A stretch of DNA of 64,000 nt from Candidatus Binatus soli. GTDB taxonomy: Bacteria > Desulfobacterota > Binatia > Binatales > Binataceae. Within the stretch, counting starts at the first letter, position 1, and every line of letters starts with the position of its first letter. The translations under genes were made by a program, and so were the position numbers. The notes under the pieces were generated by a model. That model had not been told where the DNA came from, made no database searches, and saw only the letters and a program-made list of their open reading frames with translations. Below are positions 41,226 through 48,976 of the stretch, piece by piece. The stretch covers positions 109,586 to 173,585 of the forward strand of contig DLMJ01000049.1 in the NCBI GenBank assembly GCA_002479255.1, read 5' to 3'.

Positions 41226-43907
41226 ATGCGCTGGACTACTGCAAAGATAAGGCAATCGTTTCTCGATTTCTTCGCCGCGCACGGTCATACGATCGTGCCG
41301 TCGGCGTCGCTGATTCCCAAGGGCGATCCCACGTTGCTGTTCACCAACGCCGGGATGGTGCAGTTCAAGGATTATTTCCTGGGCGTGCGCTCGCCCCAGC
41401 ACCTGCGCGTGGCGGATTGTCAGAAATGCCTGCGCATCTCGGGCAAGCATAACGATCTCGAAGCGGTCGGCCGCGACACTTACCATCACACTTTTTTCGA
41501 AATGCTCGGCAACTGGTCGTTCGGCGACTATTACAAGCAAGAAGCGATTCGGTGGCATTGGGAGCTGATCACCAAGGTCTGGGAAATCGATCCGAAGCTG
41601 CTCTATGCGACCGTTCACAAGGACGACAAAGAGGCCGAGGACATCTGGCTGAAAATGGGCGTGCTGCCGCGCGAGCGGATTCTGCGATTCGGCGACAAAG
41701 ATAATTTCTGGGAGATGGGTGAGACGGGGCCGTGCGGTCCCAACTCGGAAATCAGCATCGACCGCGGCGAAGGCGCGTGCAATCCGGAAAAAAATCATCC
41801 GGGGCAGAAATGTTTCGTGAACGTCGATGGATGCGAGCGATTCATCGAGATCGGCAACCTGGTCTTCATTCAATACAACCGCGATGCGTCGGGCGCGCTG
41901 ATGCCGCTGGCGAAGAAGCACGTCGATACAGGCACCGGGCTCGAGCGTGTTGCGGCCGCATTGCAGAGCATCGAGGAAAGCAAAAGGCTCGGCAAGCAGG
42001 TCATCCTCGGCAACTACGACATCGATTTGTTCCAGACAATCATCCGCCAGGTAGAGCTGAGAGGTGAAATCTACGGACAGCCGGTCAAGTACGGGGCCGA
42101 TGCCGAGAAAGATATTTCTTTCCGAGCGATCGCGGACCATGCGCGCGCAATCAGTTTCCTGATAGCGGACGGCATCAAACCAGGCAACACCGATCGCGAG
42201 TACGTGCTGCGGCGGCTGATGCGTAGAGCGATTCGTCATGGCCGGAGGATTGGGATACACGGCGATATTCTGCAAGGCGTTTGCGGCATCGTAGTCGAAG
42301 CAATGGGCGATGCTTATCCTGAACTGCGAGAAAAAGCGGGGGAAATTGGCGAGGTTACGGCTGCCGAGTCCTTCCGCTTCGATCAGACTCTTGACCGCGG
42401 ATTGGAATTAATAGCTGGCTGGCTAGAGCGAAACCATGGCCGAAGATTTCCTGGAGAGCTGGCGTTCCGGCTACACGACACATACGGGTTTCCCTTAGAC
42501 CTGACGCAAGACGTGCTTCGTGAACATCACGTCGATGTGGATGTCGCGGGCTTCAACCGGCTGATGGACGAGCAGAAAGAGCGCGGGCGCGCCGCACGCA
42601 AGGATGACGCGGTCGCACCGGAGATCAGCCTCGGGGCAGGAACTGCGTCGCGATTCGTCGGCTATCGCAGTTACGAGGGCGAGTCCGAAGTGCTCGCGGC
42701 GGGAGGCAAGGACGGGGAGCACGTAGCGGTCGTCGTCGCGGAGACGCCCTTCTATCCCGAGGGCGGCGGGCAGGTGGGAGACCGCGGAGTAATCGAGGCC
42801 GCGTCAGGCGCAATTCTCGAAGTGTCGGACACACGCAAGGCCGAAGGCTCGATAGTTCATGTCGGGCGGATTATCCACGGCGAGGCCGGCGACTTCGCAC
42901 GCGGCGCGCGCGTCAAGCTCAAGGTCGATCGAATCAGGCGCGACGCCGCCATGCTCAATCATTCCGCGACGCACATTTTGCATTACGCATTGCGCGACAT
43001 ACTGGGCAATACCGTGCATCAGGCGGGCTCGCTGGTCGATCCGGACAAGCTACGCTTTGACTTCGCGCATCAGGGGCCGGTCAAGGACGACGCTCTGGCG
43101 ACGATCGAGGAAGAGATCAACGCGCGCATCCGCGAGAACGCCGAAGTGACGACCGAGGAGATGGCGTACGACGACGCAATCAAGGCGGGCGCGCTCGCAT
43201 TTTTCGGCGACAAGTACGGCGACCGCGTGCGCGTGGTCAGGATGGGCGATTTTTCGGTCGAGCTATGCGGCGGCACGCATATCTCGCGCACCGGCGACGT
43301 CGGCGTTTTCAAACTCGAAGCGGAATCGGGCGTCGCGGCGGGAGTGCGGCGGATCGAAGCGGTGACGGGACAGGGCGCGCTCGAAACGATTCGCAAGCGC
43401 GAGAAGATCCTCGAGGAAATCGGCGCGCAGCTCGGCGCGCGCGACGGCGCGGCGATCGAGCGGCTTGAAAAACTTCTGGCGCGCGAAAAGGAGCTGGAGA
43501 AAAAGCTCCGCGCGATGGAGCAGAAGCTGGCCGCGGGCGCCGGCGGCGCGGCGGCCGAAGAAGAAGTGCGCCAGATCAGCGGCGTCAAGGTCGTGACGCG
43601 CAAGCTCGACGGAGTCGATCCGCGCACGATGCGCGAGATGGCGGATCGGATGCGTCAAAAGCACGGCTCCGCGGTGGTCGCGCTCGGCTCCGACCTCGGC
43701 GAGGGCAAGGTGGCGCTGCTGGTCGCGGTGACGCCTGACCTGACGGCGAAGATCAAAGCGGGCGACATCATCAAGAATATCGCGCCGATCGTCGGCGGCA
43801 CGGGCGGCGGGCGGCCGGACCTCGCGCAGGCCGGTGGCCGCGACGCGTCGAAGCTCGACGAGGCGCTGGCCAAAGTCGCCGCGCTGGCAGCACTAGCATT
43901 TCGGTAG
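41226..43907 (+). CDS. alaS: Alanine-tRNA ligase
   Basis: An 893-residue class II synthetase that charges tRNA-Ala. Domains in order: aminoacylation core (about 1-450; RWTTAKIRQSFLDFFAAHGH, FTNAGMVQFKDYFLG, GETGPCGPNSEI), linker, editing domain with HSATHILHYAL and CGGTHISRTGDVG (the HxxxH and CxxxH zinc ligands, about 580-690) and the C-terminal oligomerisation/C-Ala domain ending GTGGGRPDLAQAGGRD. Complete and of normal length. Confidence 0.98.
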   Translation: MRWTTAKIRQSFLDFFAAHGHTIVPSASLIPKGDPTLLFTNAGMVQFKDYFLGVRSPQHLRVADCQKCLRISGKHNDLEAVGRDTYHHTFFEMLGNWSFGDYYKQEAIRWHWELITKVWEIDPKLLYATVHKDDKEAEDIWLKMGVLPRERILRFGDKDNFWEMGETGPCGPNSEISIDRGEGACNPEKNHPGQKCFVNVDGCERFIEIGNLVFIQYNRDASGALMPLAKKHVDTGTGLERVAAALQSIEESKRLGKQVILGNYDIDLFQTIIRQVELRGEIYGQPVKYGADAEKDISFRAIADHARAISFLIADGIKPGNTDREYVLRRLMRRAIRHGRRIGIHGDILQGVCGIVVEAMGDAYPELREKAGEIGEVTAAESFRFDQTLDRGLELIAGWLERNHGRRFPGELAFRLHDTYGFPLDLTQDVLREHHVDVDVAGFNRLMDEQKERGRAARKDDAVAPEISLGAGTASRFVGYRSYEGESEVLAAGGKDGEHVAVVVAETPFYPEGGGQVGDRGVIEAASGAILEVSDTRKAEGSIVHVGRIIHGEAGDFARGARVKLKVDRIRRDAAMLNHSATHILHYALRDILGNTVHQAGSLVDPDKLRFDFAHQGPVKDDALATIEEEINARIRENAEVTTEEMAYDDAIKAGALAFFGDKYGDRVRVVRMGDFSVELCGGTHISRTGDVGVFKLEAESGVAAGVRRIEAVTGQGALETIRKREKILEEIGAQLGARDGAAIERLEKLLAREKELEKKLRAMEQKLAAGAGGAAAEEEVRQISGVKVVTRKLDGVDPRTMREMADRMRQKHGSAVVALGSDLGEGKVALLVAVTPDLTAKIKAGDIIKNIAPIVGGTGGGRPDLAQAGGRDASKLDEALAKVAALAALAFR

Positions 43908-43950
43908 CGCTTTCATACGCCCGGCGAAATGATTACGATTATTTTCGCCG

Positions 43951-45030
43951 GTGCGTGAACGACTGCATGGCCGGCGGGCGACAGAGACGAAATCAGTACC
44001 TCAAGAGGCCCCGGCGATTTCCCAGTTAGCCACTGAAGATTCGCTCGAACTCCATTTCGACGATCCGCGCCTGTTCACCGATTTGCTCGGCCAGCACGAC
44101 GCCCACGTCCGCACCGTCGAGGCGACGCTGGGAGTCCGGATTGGCGTGACCGGAACCTCGCTTAAAATTTCGGGCGCGCACGCCGAGCAGGCGCTCGCGG
44201 GCAAGGTGATCGGCGAGATTTACGATCTGCTGAAGCACGGCTACCCGATCTTTCCGAGCGACGTCGAGTATGCGATCCGGATTATTCGCGGCGACCGCAA
44301 CGCCGAGCTGAAGGATATTTTTCTCGACACGGTTTACATCTCCCCGAACAAGCGCGTCATCTCTCCCAAGAGCATCAACCAGAAACTTTACATCGACTCG
44401 ATTCGCAGCCACGATATCGTTTTCGGAATCGGTCCCGCGGGCACCGGCAAGACGTACCTTGCGATGGCGATGGCGCTGGCCGCGTTGATGAAGAACCAGG
44501 TCACGCGAATGGTGCTGTGCCGGCCGGCGGTCGAAGCGGGCGAGAAGCTGGGCTTCCTGCCGGGCGACCTCGCGGAGAAAGTGAATCCGTACCTGCGGCC
44601 GCTCTACGATGCGCTGCATGACATGGTGGATTTCGATCGGGCGCGGCGGATGCTCGAGCGCGGGACGATCGAAGTCGCGCCGCTCGCGTTCATGCGCGGG
44701 CGCACGCTCAACGACTCGTTCATCATTCTCGATGAGGCGCAAAACACGACCTCCGAGCAAATGAAGATGTTCCTGACGCGGCTCGGCTACAATTCCCAGG
44801 CGGTCATCACCGGCGATGTCACGCAAATCGATTTACCCAGCGGCAAGCTGTCGGGCCTCAAGGAAGCAAGCATCGTGCTCGGCAACACGCCGGGGATTTC
44901 CTTCGTGAGGTTCAACGACCGCGACGTCGTACGGCATCGGCTGGTGCAATCGATCATCAAGGCGTACGAATCGTTCAACGCTGAAGGACCGGCGTCGGCG
45001 CCGCAAACTGACGGTAACCGTCGGGATTGA
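43951..45030 (+). CDS. ybeZ: PhoH-like ATPase (PhoH/YbeZ)
   Basis: A 359-residue RNA-associated ATPase. N-terminal KH-like region (about 60-120), then the P-loop domain: GIGPAGTGKTYLAMAMAL (Walker A), RPAVEAGEKLGFLPGDLAEKVNPY and FIILDEAQNTT (Walker B). It starts at GTG. ybeY follows with a 4-base overlap; PhoH and YbeY act together in 16S rRNA and ribosome maturation. Confidence 0.94.
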   Translation: MRERLHGRRATETKSVPQEAPAISQLATEDSLELHFDDPRLFTDLLGQHDAHVRTVEATLGVRIGVTGTSLKISGAHAEQALAGKVIGEIYDLLKHGYPIFPSDVEYAIRIIRGDRNAELKDIFLDTVYISPNKRVISPKSINQKLYIDSIRSHDIVFGIGPAGTGKTYLAMAMALAALMKNQVTRMVLCRPAVEAGEKLGFLPGDLAEKVNPYLRPLYDALHDMVDFDRARRMLERGTIEVAPLAFMRGRTLNDSFIILDEAQNTTSEQMKMFLTRLGYNSQAVITGDVTQIDLPSGKLSGLKEASIVLGNTPGISFVRFNDRDVVRHRLVQSIIKAYESFNAEGPASAPQTDGNRRD

Positions 45031-45578
45031 AGCGCGTGGCGGTGGAGTTCCGATGCGCGACGGCGCGCGGACGATGCTACGCGCACGGGCTTCGCGCCGA
45101 TGCGGATCGGCTGATGCGCGCGGCGGGGCTTGCGGAATGCGAATTGTCGCTTACGCTCACAACCGATCGCGCGATGCGCAGGCTGAATCGTGATTTTCGG
45201 GGAATCGATGCGGCCACCGACGTTCTTTCTTTCTCGCAGATTGAACAAGCAGGCGCCGCGCCATTGGATCCCCGCAGCGTAAAGAACAGTCCGGGACTTC
45301 CGGTCGGAGACGTGGTGATCTCGATCGATACGGCAATCCGGCAGGCGCGCGAGTTCCGCGTGAGCCCCGCGTCGCGATTGCGCCGGCTTCTGATTCACGG
45401 ATTTCTGCATTTGATCGGTTACGACCACGAACGCTCGGCAGCCGACGCGCGGCGGATGCTTGCGCGCGAGCGAACGCTGGCGGCGAAGATCGGCGAAAGA
45501 CGCGTCGTCCGGTCGCGGCGCAAGGCCGGCGATCAACGCAAACGCAAAGTCGCCGGCCGGCGCGAATCGTCGCGATGA
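45027..45578 (+). CDS. ybeY: Endoribonuclease YbeY (16S rRNA maturation factor)
   Basis: A 183-residue metalloprotein. HGFLHLIGYDHERSAADARRM is the zinc-binding H-x3-H-x5-H motif; RRLNRDFRGIDAATDVLSFSQ is the second conserved block. In the family it takes part in 16S 3'-end processing and ribosome quality control. The last 25 residues are a basic tail. ATG overlaps the phoH stop. Confidence 0.95.
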   Translation: MKRVAVEFRCATARGRCYAHGLRADADRLMRAAGLAECELSLTLTTDRAMRRLNRDFRGIDAATDVLSFSQIEQAGAAPLDPRSVKNSPGLPVGDVVISIDTAIRQAREFRVSPASRLRRLLIHGFLHLIGYDHERSAADARRMLARERTLAAKIGERRVVRSRRKAGDQRKRKVAGRRESSR

Positions 45579-46129
45579 AGCGCGAGCCCGCCAGGATTCC
45601 CGCGGTCGCGATGCTGACGCATTTCACGCGCGCCTCGACGGCTGCGTCTGCCCTGGACAACCTGGTGGCGATTCTCAAGGATGGCGTTATTCGTGGCGGA
45701 AGCCGAATGGTCCGCGGCGCGCGTCCCGCAGTTTGCATGTTCGACGTGCCGATTGCGGAACTGCGCACGATCCTCGACCGGCGCAATCGTCGCCGTTATG
45801 AACCATTCGGGATCGCGGTGGACAAGCGGTATGCTTTCACGATGGGTGCGCGCCCGGTTATTTACCTGCCATGGCGCGAGGCGGAAAAAATCCTCGCTCC
45901 GGAAGAGAGTTGGCGTGTGGTATCGATCGAAATCGACAAGAATCCGCCGGTCGATTGGAGCTTCGAGCGCGAATGGCGCGCCGCCGGCGATCTCGCGTTC
46001 GAGCCGCCGCTGGCGGCCGCGCTGGTCGAAACCTGGAAGGACGTGGACGAGATTTTCGAGCGCTTCAACGGCCGGCCGCCTTGCGCCGGCGTGATTCCGA
46101 TCGCCGAGATGTTTGCGCCGCCCGCCTGA
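45575..46129 (+). CDS. DUF2971/AbiGi-like protein of unknown function
   Basis: A 184-residue protein translated from an ATG overlapping ybeY by 4 bases. LTHFTRAS...LVAILKDGVIRGG and AVCMFDVPIAELRTIL resemble the opening of DUF2971/AbiGi-type proteins and of ADP-ribosyltransferase-like folds; VDWSFEREWRAAGDLAF is the W-x-x-E-x-E-W-R element seen in the same group. Catalytic competence is not evident. It is embedded between ybeY and lnt, so it is co-transcribed with ribosome and envelope genes. Whether it is a resident gene or a defence-related recruit is open. Confidence 0.55.
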   Translation: MKREPARIPAVAMLTHFTRASTAASALDNLVAILKDGVIRGGSRMVRGARPAVCMFDVPIAELRTILDRRNRRRYEPFGIAVDKRYAFTMGARPVIYLPWREAEKILAPEESWRVVSIEIDKNPPVDWSFEREWRAAGDLAFEPPLAAALVETWKDVDEIFERFNGRPPCAGVIPIAEMFAPPA

Positions 46130-46131
46130 CG

Positions 46132-47745
46132 ATGTCGTCGAACAATGCAACGCGCGCGGCGCTCGCCGTAGCCAGCGGTCTCGCGCTGGGACTGGCATTT
46201 CCGAAGTTCGATTACGGACTGCTGGCGTGGGTGGCCTTGGTGCCGCTCTTTTACGCGATCGAAGGCGAAAGCATGCGGCGCGTATTCGCGTGGGCATACC
46301 TGCAAGGTTTCGCCTCGTACGTCGTATCGCTCTACTGGATCCCGATTCCGCTGCACGACTTCGCCGACGTGCGCATGACGTTCGCGATCTTTCCGATGCT
46401 GCTGCTGGCGGGCATCGTCGCGACCGACACGGCGGCTGCCATTTGGGCGGGTGAATTCGTCGCGCGGCGGATGCGAATTCCGGCCGTGCTCACGATGCCG
46501 GTTGCGTGGACGGCGGTCGAATGGATTCGCACCTATGCCCCGATCGGTTTCCCGTGGAATCTGCTCGGATACGCGGCTTACCGCAATCTGGAATTGATCC
46601 AATTCGCGGAGTTCACCGGCGTTTACGGCGTTTCGGCGTTGATCGTGTTCTTCAACGCCGTGGTGTATGTCGTGATTTTCCGCCGCGGCGTCTATCGCTT
46701 GCAGGCCATCAGCCTGAGCGCGTTGACCGCGATAATGATCGCGCTGTGCGGGTTTGGCGCGTGGCGGATCAGCAATCTCGAGAACGCACCGCACGCGGGG
46801 AGTTTCAAGGTCGCGATGGTGCAGGGAAATATCCCGCAATCGCTCAAGTGGGATCCGAAGTTCCTGCCCGAGAGCTACAAAGTCTACCAGGACGAAACCG
46901 CGAGCGCGGCGAAGCGCGGCGCCGACCTCATCGTCTGGCCCGAGGCAGCGGCGGCGTTCCTGTTCGAGCCCGATGATCAATATCCCGCCGAGCTCGCAAA
47001 CGACGCAGCGTATCGCACTGCGCTGCTGACGCTCGCGCGCAATATCGGCGAGCCGGTGTTGTTCGGAGCACCGGCGCTGGCGCGCCAGGACGGGCGCCTG
47101 GGATTTTACAATCGCGCGTACCTGGTGTCGGCCAAGGGCGAAGTGGCCGCGCATTACGACAAGATCGAGCTGGTGCCATTCGGCGAGTATGTCCCGGCTC
47201 GCTCGATCCTCGGCTACTTCGTCAACCGCGTCGTGGAGGGCTTCGGCGATTTGGTTCCCGGCGAAGAGCAGACGCTGTTCAACGTCAAAGGCGCGCAGCT
47301 CGGAATCTTGATCTGTTACGAGAGTATCTTTGCCGATTTCACGCGGCGCGAGGTGAACCGGGGCGCCGATGTGCTCGTGAACATCACCAACGACGCGTGG
47401 TACGGCGAAAGTTCAGCGCCATACCAGGTGCTCGCAATGGCGGCGATGCGCTCGGTCGAAACGAAGGTCCCGATGGTACGGGTGGCGAACACGGGAATCA
47501 GCGCGCTCATCAAGCCGTCGGGGCAAATCACGAATCGCACGCCGCTGTTCAAGCGTGGCACGGTGATGGTGGACGTGTCGTGGCGGCCGGTGCGGACCGT
47601 GTACACGATCGTGGGCGATTTATTTGCGGAGATTTGCTTCGTGCTGACGGCGATTGGATTACTGCTCGCGTGGCGATGGCCACGCTCCGCCCCGGTTGAA
47701 GCCGCTCGATCGCGGCGGCTACCTACAAACCGCAGGCCCCATTAA
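46132..47745 (+). CDS. lnt: Apolipoprotein N-acyltransferase
   Basis: A 537-residue membrane enzyme that adds the third acyl chain to lipoproteins. Six to seven N-terminal helices, then a nitrilase-like domain with the catalytic triad Glu (LIVWPEAA), Lys (HYDKIELVPFGEYVP) and Cys (GILICYESIF), and a final membrane helix. It starts at 46132, 2 bases after the preceding stop; the frame opens earlier. It serves the lipoproteins found in this window. Confidence 0.95.
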   Translation: MSSNNATRAALAVASGLALGLAFPKFDYGLLAWVALVPLFYAIEGESMRRVFAWAYLQGFASYVVSLYWIPIPLHDFADVRMTFAIFPMLLLAGIVATDTAAAIWAGEFVARRMRIPAVLTMPVAWTAVEWIRTYAPIGFPWNLLGYAAYRNLELIQFAEFTGVYGVSALIVFFNAVVYVVIFRRGVYRLQAISLSALTAIMIALCGFGAWRISNLENAPHAGSFKVAMVQGNIPQSLKWDPKFLPESYKVYQDETASAAKRGADLIVWPEAAAAFLFEPDDQYPAELANDAAYRTALLTLARNIGEPVLFGAPALARQDGRLGFYNRAYLVSAKGEVAAHYDKIELVPFGEYVPARSILGYFVNRVVEGFGDLVPGEEQTLFNVKGAQLGILICYESIFADFTRREVNRGADVLVNITNDAWYGESSAPYQVLAMAAMRSVETKVPMVRVANTGISALIKPSGQITNRTPLFKRGTVMVDVSWRPVRTVYTIVGDLFAEICFVLTAIGLLLAWRWPRSAPVEAARSRRLPTNRRPH

Positions 47746-47817
47746 TCCGAGTAGCGTTTCGTGACATAATACTGACATTGGCCGGCGGGCGGCGCCGGCG
47801 TGAGGTATGATTTTCCG

Positions 47818-48946
47818 ATGCTCAGCGACATGAGACAGCAGCTTTCCGAGTTTGACGACCGCGCCGAAAAGCTCGGGAGGCGTCTTTGACGTCCCCGCAC
47901 TGACCGGCCGCCAGAACCAACTCGTCGAACAATCTGCCAAGCCCGATTTCTGGGATCGGCAGGAGACCGCACAAGCGGCGCTCAGGGAGCAGGAACAGAT
48001 TCGCGCTCAGCTGGGGGGCTACAAGATGCTCCGCGACAAGCTGGACGAGGCGCGCGTGTTCCTGCAGATGGCCGAAGAAGAAGGCGCCGACGATTCCGAA
48101 GCGGCGCGCGAGACTGCCGCCGCCCTGGAGGCGTCGCGAGCCGAGCTCGAGCGCCAGGAACTGCGGCTGATGCTCGGCGGCGAGCACGATCGCCTCGGCG
48201 CGATCGTTTCGATACATCCCGGCGCCGGCGGCATGGAGGCGCAGGACTGGGCCGAGATGTTGCTGCGCCTTTATCTTCGATGGGCCGAGCGGCGCGGCTT
48301 CAAAACCGAGATTGCAGACTTGCAGCCGGGCGACGGCGCGGGAATCAAGAGCGCAACCGTCACGGTCGAAGGAGACTTCGCGTACGGATATTTACGGGCC
48401 GAGACCGGGATTCATCGGCTGGTGCGAATCTCGCCGTACGACGCCAACGCGCGGCGCCATACCTCGTTCGCATCGGTCTTTGTTTTTCCGGCGGTTGACG
48501 ACAAGGTCGAGATAACGATCAATCCCGCCGACTTGAGAATCGATACGTTCCGCGCATCGGGTGCGGGCGGCCAGCACGTCAACAAGACCGACTCCGCCGT
48601 ACGATTCACACATCTCCCGACCAACATCGTTGTGACCTGCCAGAATGAACGCTCGCAGCACAAGAACCGCGCGATGGCGATGAAGATATTGCGCGCGCGG
48701 CTGTTCGAACTCGAGCAGCGCAAGAAAAAAGAAGAGCTCGAGAAGTTCAGCAAGGACAAAAAAGATATCGCCTGGGGCAGTCAGATTCGTTCTTACGTGC
48801 TGCAGCCCTATCAGATGGTCAAGGACCATCGCACCGGCATCGAGGTCGGCAACACCGGCGCGGTGCTCGACGGCGCGATTGACGAATTTATCCAGGCCTA
48901 CCTGATGGGCGTGCGCAAGGGCGACGCCGACTCGGTGCCAACCTAG
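47818..48946 (+). CDS. prfB: Peptide chain release factor 2, with programmed +1 frameshift
   Basis: RF2 releases peptides at UAA/UGA. The first 23 codons (MLSDMRQQLSEFDDRAEKLG and RRL) end at an in-frame TGA at 47887-47889; GGGAGG-CGT-CTT-TGA-C is the classical autoregulatory frameshift site, after which translation continues in the +1 frame from GAC at 47888 for 352 residues. GGQ is intact (SGAGGQHVNKTDSAVR). The anticodon-like tripeptide SPF reads SPY here (VRISPYDANARRHTSF). Total length 375 residues. The apparent ATG at 47852 in the second frame is not the start. Confidence 0.95.
47875..47890 (+). promoter_or_regulatory. prfB programmed frameshift site
   Basis: SD-like GGGAGG, three bases, CTT TGA C. 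Low RF2 makes the ribosome pause at TGA and slip +1 on CTT, restoring RF2 levels. Confidence 0.93.
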
Positions 48947-48976
48947 GCTTGCGCGCCGAGTCTCCGCCGATCCAGT

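Noticed and set aside
41019..42275. N-terminal extension of the DUF445 frame
   Set aside because: It runs antisense to alaS; the family N-terminus begins at 41018.
47852..48946. prfB start at 47852
   Set aside because: The frameshift site at 47875-47890 and the upstream ATG at 47818 explain the gene better.
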